64,000 nt of DNA, taken from contig JAGTWJ010000002.1 of NCBI GenBank assembly GCA_020064725.1, forward strand, positions 2,294,001-2,358,000, given 5' to 3'. This document shows, piece after piece, positions 21,741 through 34,257 of the stretch (positions are counted from its first letter, which is position 1; each line of letters opens with the position of its first letter). Under the pieces are notes generated by a model. The model saw only the letters and a list, made by a program, of their open reading frames with translations, was not told the DNA's origin and did not search any database. Position numbers and translations under genes: made by a program. Source of the DNA: Drechslerella dactyloides (lineage: Eukaryota > Ascomycota > Orbiliomycetes > Orbiliales > Orbiliaceae).

Positions 21741-24700
21741 GGTGAGAGCCCTGATGGATTTCGAATGTCGTTGATACGGTGTTGTGTGAAATGGATGGGA
21801 TGGATGAGCTAATCGGGTGCCGAGAAGGACAAGCGCGCCGTGTTGGGTTGCAGGAAAGTGTAACAATGCGACAAGGCTGGCGGATTTCTTTCGTTTCTTA
21901 TATAAACAAGAAAAGGGGAGCCGAACGAACGAACGAACGGACACAAAAGAAAGTTCTCTTTATCGTCTCGTCTCAAGTTCTTCTCCCGGCGATTGATTAC
22001 TATGGGTTGATTGATTGATTCAGCCTCTCCGATGGCCCCGTCGACGGACAGGACCGGACGGGACAGGGGGGCCATTAAGTACTTGCTCAAACCTTGACTG
22101 AATCGGCGGAGCAGCAGCAGGTGCGCATGCGCTTCACTTTCCAGAAGGTAAGTCCCGAGCAGCGCATGCAGCGTGGCGATGCGGAAACGTTGCTACCCCC
22201 CAAGCTTTGAGCTGGCCTGCAGGGCTGACTGCTAGTCTGTCTAGCTAGTCCAGCACGTCTACTGAAACCGCGGGATCAGGGTGCGTGACCGTGATGCGAC
22301 GGGCAAAGTCTATCTACCTCTCTCTGTCTGGTTGTGGTCATTGCGCCCCTTCGCGGAATGCGAAGCACCGACCAGCGCATTCAAACTTTACAATTGTCAG
22401 CACGGGCGACTCCGCGGTGGTGATAGGTGCCAGCGTTTCGTTCGATATCAAGGTTCATCCCACAATCTCCATCGAAACAGATTGGCGAGCGCGCTGCTTC
22501 AGGACAGGGGTCCCGAGGACAATATACAATTAAATTGTCATCACTGTCGAAAGCGCAGAACTTCATTCGCCATCATGAATGAACCGGATTGTGAATCCAT
22601 TCAGTCGGCAGCAGCATCCTCAGGGCCGTCGATAGACGAGCGAACTGACAGTTCAGCCCTCTCGTATCGACATGACCGCGGGATACGAACCCCAAGGCCG
22701 GGAAACAAAGACGACGGACCATCGATGAAATACAATGATGAAGTGATCGGTTTCAAGGCGGCGAGCGTGCTCGCGGATCGCGCTGCCACTGGCTGTTTGC
22801 CTCCCCCCGCCGGCTGTTCTCTTGCTGTTCCCGGTCCTTGGCTAATTTATCCACCCATCCATTGACCCCGACCTGAGCGCAGCAGCACCGCACTGCGCTG
22901 CAGATACGACGTTACTACTTGTATCCAAACAAGCCCCGAGCTCGCGAGTGCCTTTTTTCGCAAAAAAGAATGTATCATTACATAAGGATACAACAAGTCG
23001 CGGGGCGTCTTCGCACGGGTAAAGTGCAAGCGAAATGAGCACATCAGGCATCGAAAGGCGACAAGGAGCATTGGCGCTCTTGGCGCTCGTGAAGATTGAT
23101 TTGCCGGGCCAGAAGCGCAGGTCGCAGCATGAATGACAGAATAATGGACGCATCCAGCCTCTTTTCGCAAAGTACCCGCGTCTCGTACGATCTAGTGGTG
23201 GTGGGTGGTGGGTGGTGGTTGCTCAGCCTCAGGCGTCAGCGCCATTCTTGCCCGATGGAAGGCGAGGCAGGCCCTTCGAGAATGTTGGTCCCCGGGACTA
23301 CTGCTGCTTGTAAGCACGCGAGTGACGTTGGTCTGGAAGGTGCCTGCCTGCCTGCCTGCCTGCCTGTCATATCATGCTTGTTATGGCGTGTCATGGGGAT
23401 GCTGTGATGCTGTTCAGGCCGGAATGCTGCTGCGGCTGCTGGACGGTTTTTTTGCCTTACTGCGGCTCGCGGGATGATATCACAATATGCTATCGTATTA
23501 TACTTATCCCGGGGAAGAAAATACTGCGTAGGGGAAGTTTCGGGTGCGGTGACTGTGCTGTGTAGTTTGCCGCGTCTGTTGGACATGAGGCTGGATTTGT
23601 CATATTCGGCCGCCTGTCGCCAGCCATGTTTCTGTACTCACCAAGCTCAAAGGCAGCCGGTGTGATATGATACATACTTGAGTACTTCTTATGTAGCTAC
23701 AGTCACAGTCACGGTCAAGGTGCAGCAAGTTGAGAGGTTGTGAAATAGATAGACTGATGTGGATGATATATGTCGTGCGTGTATCGAATCGAATCTGGAT
23801 CCAAGGGTCTGGGACCCACGCGACGCATGCACACAAGGCTCCACCAAGCTTGCCCCGAGACTGCAAACTTTCTGCAGAGAGAGCTCAAAGGCAAGCTAGC
23901 TATAGCTTGTAACTTATCGTGCTTGTGTAGCTGTCTGAGATACAGCTAACCTCAACGGGGCATCTCGACCCTTTCGGACCGTGGAAGGCCTCCCGTCCGG
24001 GGCCATCGGCAGCTCACACGACAGCGTTTAAACGCGTAACGTTCGCTGGAATGCAGATGCACAGCGTCCCAAGACCAGCAAGATGCATTCAAACGGACGG
24101 GACGGATGGAAGTGGAGATGGAAAGGGAGGGCGGGCATGATGGGATGGGATGACGAGCTGCATATGCGGCCAGCTATTATCTGCACCGTGCATGCAGACG
24201 ACCGTCGAACGCGACGATGCGACTGGTCGAGATTGTGTCACTTACCTCAGACTGTGCGCACACTGCATGCTCTTGGAACCAAACGGCTCCCAATCATCGC
24301 CATGTGAATTTAGTCTCGGGGATGTGAATGATGCGATGCGGATGCGAGAAGGATGTAATGTATGGATGGATGAAGCTGATTCAGCTTGTTGGAAGGATCG
24401 CGAAACGGAGCTTGCCCCGTCTTTGAATCCTCTGCTTCCGCTAAATTGCTGTTATACCAGCCTCTCCCTCCCTCCTTTTCCTCGTCTCCAGCTTCATTTA
24501 TTCATCTTCGCCCGTATGCTTCTCTGTTCACGACCGCTGTGCTCGTATCCTGTCCGGCAAGCTTGGAGCTCGGAGAGGATGCCCCTGGCCGAGGCTAGTC
24601 CCGCTTGATGCTAGCTGGCCCTGGCCGCCGTCCCGAAAACTGATCCATCCGAAGAGCAAGCAAGCTCCGGCGCGACATTTTGAAGAAGGAGCTTGGAGAC

Positions 24701-25219
24701 AGCTTGGTTTTTCACCTCCCTCCGCAATCGAACCTCTCGCCAGCATTCGTCCGTCCGTCCAGCCACAATTTATCCGGCGTCGACGCACGTGCTGATTCGC
24801 CGGCGACATTGCGCATCTCACAGAGGCAAAAAACCTGCTTTCTCTGCGTCACTCCGAATCGCATTCACCTCGTCGACTTCATCCTCCCGTCGGTCAGCCA
24901 CTCGACAGTTGTCGCGATCGATACCACGCCGTCGGAACGACAGCTCAGCTGCCCGTGCGACCTTCCAGCTCACGCCAGCTACACCTCCCTACCGAAAAAT
25001 CGAATTAAACCGTGGATGGTGATACCGAGCGCAATCCATCCGACCCCGTCGACGACACACTCCGCGACCGTGTCCGACCCTCCGTGCCACAAAACCGTCC
25101 ATCCGCCCTACTTTACACCGTACCCACCATCCGTCCATCTATACGTACATCCAGCTACCGTGTCCGTATAGCAGCATACTGCGACATACGCATACTACAG
25201 TTACAGCTCGCGGCCGGCC
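21741..25219. other. Large divergent intergenic region
   Basis: About 3.5 kb between the DUF7732-like gene (-) and the coiled-coil gene (+). Contains GAACGAACGAACG at 21924-21936, TTGATTGATTGATT near 22007-22020 and a TGCC tetranucleotide run at 23341-23366. Open frames up to 194 codons occur but lack family motifs, in-phase introns or a good start context. The last few hundred bases (24700-25219) are C/T-rich and are probably the leader of the coiled-coil gene. Confidence 0.5.
23341..23366. repeat. TGCC tetranucleotide microsatellite
   Basis: Six perfect TGCC units in intergenic DNA, starting with TGCCTGCCTGCC and ending at TGTCAT. A simple slippage repeat. Confidence 0.85.
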
Positions 25220-28200
25220 ATGTCGTCGCCCAGCGGCCCGCGCAGGATCCTCCACGCCCGCACCTTCACCGACCGCACGAGCCTCGACGCCATCGCAGAA
25301 TACACCAAGAACAAGCGCCTCGACCGCCACAACTACCCTCCCGCGTCGACCTCGTCCGCCGGCGGGACGCCTACGTTCTACAACAACTCGACCGCCTCGT
25401 CGTTCGACGGCCGCGCGGGCGGCGTCTCGTCCGTGGGCACGGGCAGCCGGCCTCGCAGCCCGGCGCATGAGGTGCACTGCTGCTGCGGGCGGCAGAGCTG
25501 CGAGGCGCGGGTGAAGAATATCTCCGTGCTGGAGGAGCTGGAGGAGAATCTGCAGACCGCAGCACAGCTTGGCCAGGTGAGTTCCAGTCGGTTAGTCATT
25601 TAGTTGAGTGAGTTAGTGAGTGGACGGGTGAGAGGATGAGGTGATTGGTCGAATTGATTGGATTGGATTGAGTGGCATCGTGCCGGTCTAGTGAGATGAT
25701 GAATGGGGTCGATGCAACGGCAAACGGTGCGGTGCCTTGGAAGGAAGTGAGTGCATTGCATTCATTCCAGACCAGGGGCGCCGAGTTTGCGGATGCGTGT
25801 CTCTGCTTCCGAGCCAAGCTCATCTCATCTCGCTCCTTCGACCTTCCCACGGTTCTTTCACCCGTCTGTCATCTTTCTTCGACAATTGTTCACTTCACGG
25901 AAGGTCTTCTTTTCTCAATTTTTCAATTTTTTTCTATTTTGTCTTTCTGCATTCTCGTGCTTTGTTTTCGTTCCTGTTCCTGAGCTCGCCCAGCCGCTTG
26001 CAGTGCATTGGAACGCTCGCAGATAAGGGTCCTGCCCAATTTGCGGCCAGCCCATCAAAGGCAGGTGATCGCATCCGTTCCTTAATTTTTTCTTCCTTGC
26101 CGACGTGTTTGTCGTGCCGCGCTAGCCCGAACGGACGGCGGGCGGAGATGGGATGCGCGGGCTGCATGTCTCCAGGTCTCCAGCTGCGTCTGCATGCATG
26201 CACGTTCGCTTCGTCCCATCACAGACATACAGATACATTACATACACACATACTCGAGTTCGGTGCTGTGGTCAGCCAGGCCACATGGCCAACGATCCCG
26301 AGCGATGGCAACGGCCGTGGTGTTCAGTTCAGACGGTGGATCGCGGTGCCTGACGTCCAGGCTGTCATTTAACTCCGCTGACGTCGCCTCGACGCTCCTC
26401 TCCTTTCCAAACCATCCTCCCGCCGCCGGAGCTGCGCACTGTCCGGCCTGTCTTGTCATCTTCAATCTCGCTTCGCCCTCCGCTTTCCTGCTGTTTTGAT
26501 CAGCCATTGCTAAATGTCAGTTGTCCTGTCTTCAGGCAGCCCAAACACGGTTGGTGCGCAGCCCGTCCGCCTGTTTAATTGCGGTCGACCGACCGACTTC
26601 CCGCCTGTATTTACCGCGGCCATGGGCTGGCTGGCAGATCGCGGTCGCGGGGCAGTTCTCGCCCACTTATCTCCTCCACCTGCTTCTATCCGCAGGCACA
26701 GCTAGAGAGAAAAATCTGCTCCCCTCTTCCCAGTTACCGTCCTGCTTTGTTATTTTGTTCGAATCGAGAAGGAGGCAGGCCGACGGCCAGGCACACGGAC
26801 AGGCACAGCTTGCAAGCAACGGCGGTCCCGCGATGAGCTCGTCGATGCCCTGTGACTGCGAGATGCGGGTTTGAGCAAGGCGACTTTATATTACCAGCGG
26901 CACTAACCATGCAATCTCTCGTCCTCCAGGCCCTCCTCCGCCGAGCTGATGAGGCCGAGAAGATTCGGTCCGATATGGCGTCGAAAATCAGCAGTCTCGA
27001 AGAGCAGAACAAGCACCTGGAGCTCGAAAACACCCTGTCCATAGACCGCAACCGCGACCTCTTGAACGTAAGCCACCTCAACTCGTGATGCTAGTACCGT
27101 GCATTCACAGCGAGCTAACAATTGAGGCTGTATGTGTAGAATCTCGAGACGCTGAACGATTCCGTCGTCCAGGCCGACTCGAAGGTCAGAGGACTGACCG
27201 CCGACCTCGATGAGACCCGCGCCGAACTCGACCGGGTCAGCGCCCGCGCCGCCCGCGCGGAAATCCTCGAAGCCCAGCTCAGCGTCCTCGAAACCGAGCA
27301 GGACGACCTACGCCGCAACCTCTCCCTCACCCTCGAAGACGAGCGCAACGCCGCCGCCCGATGGCAGAAAGCGGAACGGCAAGTGGCGGACCTGCAGGAC
27401 CAATACAACCGGCTCGAGACCGAGTACCTGCAAGAGCGAGCGAAGACCCAAAAGCTCTCCGGCAAGACATCCTCCCGCAAGTCCATCCGGGAGCTGCACT
27501 TCCCGGCCTCCAAGATGGAGGGCGCCGCGATATCGAACTTCATGAAGGAGATCCTGCAGGACAACCAGCAGCTGCAGGCGGGGACCACCGAGCTGCGCCA
27601 GATGCTCATGATCGCGCAGGACGAGATTGGCGCGCTCCGCGAGCAGGTCCTGCTCACACAGAAGCCCGACCTGTCCGACCTCGGGCGCTCGCCGCTCTCC
27701 TACGAGTTCGACGGCTACCGGAAGCTCTCGCAGGAGCTGCACGTCCACCACCACCATCACGTGCTCACGCCCGAGAAGAAAGGCAGCGTCCGCAAGGTCA
27801 AGCGACGGGTGAAGGGCGCATATTCGAAATCGTCAGCGGGGTCAAGCCCCGTCCCGCCAGCCTGGGCCGCCTTCGAGCAACCATCACCACAGCCGCAACA
27901 GGAGGAGGAAGAGCAGACGACCCCGACGAAGCGGCCGTCCATCCAACCGAACCCGTTCAGCAACCACACGCGGATCTCCTCCGTCTCGAACACCACCGTC
28001 GTCTCGGAGACCGCGCCGTCAACGTACCGCGATGCCTCCATCTTTGATCGCAGCTTCGCCGTCGACGACTCGAGGCCTACTAGTGCGGGCTCTCTTGGCC
28101 CCGGGACGCCCATCAGCCCGATCACAATGGAGAAACGGCGCGGCGCGGGCCCCCGCCACGCGAGCTTCAACCCGCCGCCGTTCTCGGCCCTGAACGAAGA

Positions 28201-29011
28201 AGAGTTCCCGGACACCCACGTGCCCATCGAATCGGGCGAGTCGACGGAGGACTCACCGCTGCCGTCCGCTGAGGACCCGTCGTCCGTCGTCTCCGATGCC
28301 TCGCCGCAGTTCCCCGCGGACCTGTCGCCGCGCAATGAGGAAGAAGATGAAAGCGACATCCCCGACGCGTTCGAGCTCAGCACCCCGTCGCCGTTCCTGG
28401 CGACGACTATCCCCGGTCGGAAGCTGATCCGGTCCGCGTCCCACGAGTCGCTGCTGGTACCGGAGACGGAACCCATCGACATCTACAGTACCAGCACCCC
28501 CAAGGGCGCGAAAGCGCCCATCTCCATCTCGTCCTCCTCCAACGCCTTCAGCACGCTCGAGGCCGTCATGACGCCCGTTACAGCGCAGAACACGCCGGCG
28601 CGATACAGCTCGCGGACATACAACCGGCTCCTCCTCTCCTCCGTCGGCGTGAACGCACCCAAGACACCGTCGCCGCAGCCGAAACCGCAGCAGCGCGGCG
28701 TGGGTTCCTGGCTGTGGGGTAAATTCGGGGGCGTAAAGACCCAGAATCCCGAGTCCGCAACTTCGAGTCTCGCGCGGCATGTCGAGGCCGCCGACGACAG
28801 CAGCGTGACGACACTCAGCGAGAACGGCGGGGACAGCAGCGTGCAGTCGCCGGCAAACTCGATTAAGAAAGCGTCGCATATAACCCCTTCCTCCTCGCCG
28901 GCGAAGAAGCCGATACGCCCGCCGGTGGGGCTGATGTTGAAAAAGTCGGCACCGATAGTGCTGGCGACGCCCGTGGATGAGGAGTCGCTGGCGGAGGTCC
29001 TGGCAGAGTAG
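25220..29011 (+). CDS. Conserved coiled-coil protein of unknown function
   Basis: Three exons (25220-25576, 26930-27067, 27140-29011) give 788 residues. Residues 1-90 are Ser/Thr-rich (MSSPSGPRRILHARTF). A Cys/His cluster HEVHCCCGRQSC precedes a long coiled coil at about 95-340 (VKNISVLEELEENLQ; RRADEAEKIRSDMASKISSL; LTADLDETRAELDRV). A conserved block RSPLSYEFDGYRKLSQELHV leads to five histidines and a basic patch (KKGSVRKVKRRVKGAY). The remainder is disordered and Ser/Pro-rich. I do not recognise a named orthologue; scaffold or cytoskeletal roles are guesses. Intron 1 is 1,353 bases, very long for this genome, and starts GTGAGT and ends CTCCAG with a CACTAACC branch site. The frame continues open beyond the TAG (see 29012-29311). 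Confidence 0.75.
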
Positions 29012-29311
29012 GATTTGCCAGTCCTCCCGCCGCGGGTGGATGCGATGGCGATGAGCGCGCCAGTGACGCCAGTGAAGGTGCCGACAGCCGTGCTGTCCGA
29101 TGATGGCAGCAGCTGGCTGGCATCATCCGATGCATCTGGCGTGCAGTCGACATCGCATTTACTGTCCCGTGGCGGAAGACCTCGCACCCAGCTGAGGCCA
29201 CGACACATAACAGCAAAGCACCAGCATATACGGCAGCAGTCGTATTCCGCAGCCGCTATCCGCGCGCAATTAGCGCATCCAGCTGGCCTTTGGGACTCTT
29301 ACGACCTTTGA
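29012..29311 (+). other. In-frame open extension after the coiled-coil gene stop
   Basis: After the TAG at 29009-29011 the same frame stays open for 99 codons to a TGA at 29309-29311. The translation is protein-like (DLPVLPPRVDAMAMSAPV; LSDDGSSWLASSDASGVQ; IRAQLAHPAGLWDSYDL), and its first half keeps the G/C-ending codon bias of the gene. It may be a readthrough extension, a nonsense mutation, a sequencing error, or part of the normal protein reached by an unseen splice. Confidence 0.5.
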
Positions 29312-30784
29312 TCGAGGTTTTTCTTCGCGGTATATACATATGGGTAGTATATGTTGCTGACGGCCGTATTTTTTTTTTTATCCTGCATATAGTTTAGTCT
29401 TTGGGTGCGATCGATTGCTATTTATCATTACCGGCGTACAGTATATGTTTTGAGAGCGAAAGTGCAGTATGGACTTTCATGACGGCGTTTGGCGTTTTTA
29501 TTAAGAGGGATGTACACATATATCTCACGATGGTTTCTTTCTTTTACCTTTTTTTTTTCGTTTCTTTTTTTTTCGGCGACCCGTCGTGACGGGTGAGTGA
29601 CTAGCCTATGCTGGCTGGGTTTTATTCTAGTTTCTAATTTCTAGTATTATTACTAGTGATGCATGCCGTCGGTGGTGGCGGTTGAAGCGATGTGGTTTTT
29701 TATATATACTATTATACCCTTCTGCATTTCCCATTTCTATATCTTCACTTCTTGTACCGTTATTTTGGCCGTATTATTGTGCTTCTCGAAGCTCCTTTTA
29801 CTTTTTTTTTTTACTTTTACTTTACTTCGTTTACATAATGGTACCTTTCTTCCCCCCGGCCGCGGCTGCTGCTGTTGTATATTTGTGCCAGGATATTATT
29901 CAGCTGCCTCTTTCGGCTTCAAAGCTTCCTTATCGTGCATTTGCACCAGCTATCGGTGAATTAGATCGGTTCAAGTCCGTCAGACGTGGGCATATTTACG
30001 TAATGGACAGCAGAGCTTCAAATTTGCTGGACAAGTACTAAGTACACATATAATAATATCGATAATTTGGTCCGGACGGGACCTTACTTCGTCGACGGGT
30101 GGGTTCATATATATAATTAAGACGCAATGGACACATGCATGCACGCCCAGCTAGATTCCCGTGAAGGTACTTATATAAAAGTATGTGGCAGCTAGTCTCG
30201 AGGCCAGACTTGCCCGGCAGCTAGTCATCGACCTATAAGTTATAAACGGCGAGCTGCTAGCTCGAATTTTGAAATATGCAACATCTATCAAGCACAGCAG
30301 CGATGAACATTATGGCGCAAGTACGCATACGCACGTATGCATACGCACTCCATAACATTCTCAGCATATCAGTGCATCCACCACTTCCCGCCAGAAAGAT
30401 ACGATAAGGATATAAATTCAGCAGCACAGCAATCAATCAAAACCCCCTCGCAAACAGCGATCGAAAAGCAAGGAACAAAAGAATAAGTCGTAAAAGGATT
30501 CAAGACAGGGTACGGAAACCAGTCAACCATAGCACGCATAGCAATTAATTCAACGGCATTGCAAAACCTCAAAAGAAAATAAAACGACAGGCGTAACGTG
30601 TGTTATTATTCTCGAAGCGTGACAACGGTACATGAATGTATCTTCCCCTTCGCCACCTTAAAGTAATGCTACCCCTACCGATCCCATCTTCGCAATCAAT
30701 CCCGAACAACCATTCTAACGGTCGTTTGGCTTGTACCTTTTTTCTTATTATCTTTTGTCTTGTCGGTTAGAGAGTCGATGGCAT
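29312..30784. other. Convergent intergenic region
   Basis: Lies between the 3' ends of the coiled-coil gene (+) and DSK2 (-). Strongly T-rich from 29370 to 29840 with several poly-T tracts, fitting 3' untranslated and termination sequence. No gene seen. Confidence 0.5.
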
Positions 30785-32488
30785 TTACGGGCTGGAGAGA
30801 AGGTATTCCACGGCGCCCTGGACGCTGCCGCCACTCCTCCGCAGGGCTGTGACGTTCCTGTCAAAGTCTGTGAAGCCCATGTCGTTCAGCTGTAGATAAC
30901 CTACGTCAGCGTCTGATCGAAAATATATGCAACACCTGCACCAAACCGCGGAGGGGTTTTATGGGGATGCATACCTGTCGCAGCTGGTCTGCGTATCGTT
31001 CTTCAGGCGGCCGAGTGTCTGCTGGAGCCGGCGGTGCGCCACCACCGAACGGCCCGCCGGGCGCGAGACCCATCGCCTGTATCATATTCTGCAGCTGATT
31101 TAAATCGACACCCGGCGGCATGAACGGATTGAACGGGGGCTGTCCGGCACCTGCACCCGCACCAGCTGCGTCGCCGGAGCCGGGCGTCTGGGTCTGCGCC
31201 TGCGCAGCTGGGTTGGGGGGTACCTGGCCTCCGAACATCGCTGGATTCAAGAACATGAACGGGTTGACAGCGGGGGGACTACCGGCCGCGGCGCCACCTG
31301 CACCCTGCGGCGGGGGCGACGCTGCGTTCGCAACAGGGTTGAACAGCGCGGCGAACGGGTTCGCAGGCGGCATTCCCGGTACCCCACCTTGCGGAGCCGC
31401 GCCTGCAGCATTCGCATTCGCGTTCGCGTCGCCCTGCTGCTGCTGGTCCGCTGGCGTCTGGTCCGTGACGCCGGGAGCGGGGAAGGCACCCGCGCCGCCG
31501 GGGCCGCCAAACATACCGCCCCGTCCGAAGGGTCCCATGCCCATCATCCGCTGCATTTGCGACATCTGCCGTATGATAGCCGGGTCAGTCATCATGCGTC
31601 TGAATTCCTCGGACTGCATCATGCGGCGCGCCTCGGGGCCCATGGATTGCAGGACGGGGTTCGACTGGATCATTGAGTCGAGGAGGGCGGGGTTCTGGAG
31701 GAGGGCGTTCATCGAGGCGCGGACTTCGGGCTGTTCGAGCATGTTGAGCATGTGCTGCGGAAATGACAGGTTAGCGTGTGCCGCGGAATTCGCACGCATC
31801 CTATGCTGGAAATACATACTTCGGGGTCTGGCGGTGGGCCCATCTATAGTCACGGACAGCGATTAGCGGATTCTCAACGCTGCATGGGGGAATGGTCAAG
31901 GACCGGTGTCCGAAGAGGGGCAAGACTTACCCCGCCATCGGGGCCGAACAGGTCGGCAGACGGTAACGGAATGTGATTCGTGAGTCGCGAGAGTGGATTC
32001 ATCCCCGTCCCGGCTGCCATACTGGGCAGCTGCGGCGTCGGATTCCCCGCCGCACCCCCCGCTGCACCACCCGCCGTCGCAGCGCCGCTTGTCGACGCGC
32101 TCCCCCCACCGACATTGCCCCTCGCGGCGGACGCGTTGCTGGCAGCACCCTTGACCAGATGCACGGTGTGGCCGGTCTGGATCTTGTAGCTGTCGACGGT
32201 ATGGTCGTCCTTGAGCACGCGGCCGGAGTAGATGAGGCGCTGGCGGTCGACGGGTATGGATGAGGGCTCGGCGAGCTTCTGCTTGAGCTCTAGGATGGAG
32301 ATGAAGCGGCCGACGGTGATCGGGATCTTGGTGTCCGCGATGCTCTTGACGGTGAATGTGATCGTTTCCTCATCTTTGTCTTTGTCCTTGTCGGTGGCGG
32401 CGGCGGCGGCTGCGGTGGAGGATTCCGCGGGGTCCGTTTCGTATGGTGGAGGAGGGGCGTCGTTGGAGGCTGGCGTTTCGGACGACAT
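30785..32488 (-). CDS. DSK2: Ubiquilin-type ubiquitin shuttle DSK2
   Basis: Shuttle factor carrying ubiquitylated proteins to the proteasome. Four exons (31931-32488, 31820-31843, 30975-31754, 30785-30889) give 488 residues. Residues 40-114 are the ubiquitin-like domain (ETITFTVKSIADTKIPITVG, then RQRLIYSGRVLKDDHTVDSY). A Gly/Ala/Ser linker follows, then an STI1-type Met-rich region (MLNMLEQPEVRASMNALLQN; NPVLQSMGPEARRMMQSEE; MTDPAIIRQMSQMQRMMGM). A long Gly/Ala/Pro/Asn-rich section leads to PEERYADQLRQ and the UBA domain (LNDMGFTDFDRNVTALRRSG, GGSVQGAVEYLLSS) at the C-terminus. Exon 2 is a 24-base microexon encoding MGPPPDPE. All joins keep phase. Confidence 0.95.
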
Positions 32489-34257
32489 GGCGGCTGCTCT
32501 GACGTCTGTCTTTCTGTCCGTGGGTAGGTGTAGGAATGGGATGGAGCGGGATGAACGGATGTCGAGAGCGAGAGCGAGAGTGCGGTGGGTCAGCTGGCGA
32601 TGCTGTCGGAGAGCGGACGCGATCGTGGGGTTGGAGGGGAGCGACGGAGAAAAGGAGGCTGTCGGCGACGGTGATCGAGAGAGATCGAAGGCCGTGGAAG
32701 GAAGCGGCGTGCTGCACCGCCGTGGCTCAGCACCGTGGCGCCCGCCGACGAGACGACAGCCCAACACCACCACCACCACCACATCCAATCACCATCACCA
32801 TCACGACATACACATATGATATCATAGCACAACATGCCTCTCATTGTGATTCCTATCGCTTTCTTTTCTTCCCGCCGGCCGTCTGGAAGGATTGCGTATC
32901 TCATGACTTCCATAAACACCGTCTCAGCGTCCGACAGGCACCGTTTCGGACCCGTACCACGGGCAGCCGTTTCGAGAAACCACTAGATGCAGCGATAGCC
33001 TCTGCACGAAGGCAAGAAAAGCCGTCGAACAGCCCTGAAACCGTGCCTGTTACGTGCCGTCGTAAACCGCCCTTGCAGATAGTGAATCCAGAGCACTGCG
33101 AGTCGGCGAAATTTTCTGAATCGCGCGTGCTCACTCCGCCGCGTGCCTGTCCAGCTATCGATACGAGCAAACTGGCCGACAGAACACTCCAAGCTCCACT
33201 CTGGTCTCGAAAAGCAACCGTCCGTGCCGAGGAGAACAAACCGAGGATTCACCCATTCATTCATTCATTCACGTGAGGTGATGAAAACCGATCAATGATT
33301 GCCCTGCTGGCGCTCTCTGCAGCAAACATACCGTTCATCATGCGGTCGTGACTTATGCGGTGCCTGGACGGGTCCTCAAACCGGTGCCTTGAGGATCCCT
33401 GCGATTCTTCGTATATTCTGTTATGCATGCATCCTCAGTTTATTGAATGTACGGTAACGTAATCTAGCTAGATACATATGCTGCCCTGACACGAACCGCA
33501 AACCGACCCCGGCTGCCAGTGAAGGCGCCGGAATCCTTTCCCCTCCCCTCCCCAGCAGAGACAGCGAAGCGCCTGGTGGCAGAGAGCGATTACATGCATG
33601 ACGTGAATAATGCCGAGATGGTGCACGACACCCATGCGGTGCGCGCGAGGCAAACAAAGTAGTTCAAGGAGGCAGACAGACAGACAGACAGTCGAGAAGC
33701 AAATATCGCTAACCGTCAGAACGGACAGGAAGGAGACTCGTAGTGTTAATGGAGTGGTGGATGAGAAAGGAAATACGTGGCCGCGCAGGACCTCTCTGCA
33801 CACACCGAACACCAAGATATCGAAAGGAAGGAAAGAGAAATAGAAAAGGAACACCGGACGGAAATACAAATGTGGTATCATCAAGAAACATAAATAAAAA
33901 ATGTCGCACAGGTAGAAAGTAGAGTAGGCGAATAGATAACCATCCCATGATATATATACCCGGCATCGACAAGCCAGCCAGCTAGACCGCTTCTATCAAA
34001 CGCTGCCCCGTACGCAAGCTAGCTCCAAACCATTCCAAAGAGAAGAGATATAGATGCTGCTGATATCGCGTGACATACGATGATATCGTCATGTGGAAAT
34101 GAGAAAAATTTGCAGTCGCTGCTCCAAAGTTTTTGAAAGACCGGTCTCCAGGTACGCCGTTGTAAAATACAGATCCCAAAGAGTAAATATGTATACTGAA
34201 GGAGTGCTTGAAACTGAACACGGAGGAAAAGGCAGAAAACGAACGAAAGAGCGAATA
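32489..34257. other. DSK2 upstream region
   Basis: About 1.8 kb holding the DSK2 promoter and the 3' side of the Pro41-like gene. Contains CACCAC and CACCAT runs at 32763-32806, CATTCATTCATTC near 33256-33270 and AGACAGACAGACAG near 33674-33691. Open frames here are compositional accidents of these repeats. Confidence 0.5.

Noticed and set aside
22281..22865. 194-codon plus-strand open frame in intergenic DNA
   Set aside because: Composition and codon use look random, no homology pattern, two overlapping alternative frames of similar quality.
28483..29208. 241-codon minus-strand open frame
   Set aside because: Antisense of the GC-rich, Ser/Pro-rich last exon of the coiled-coil gene; no motifs of its own.
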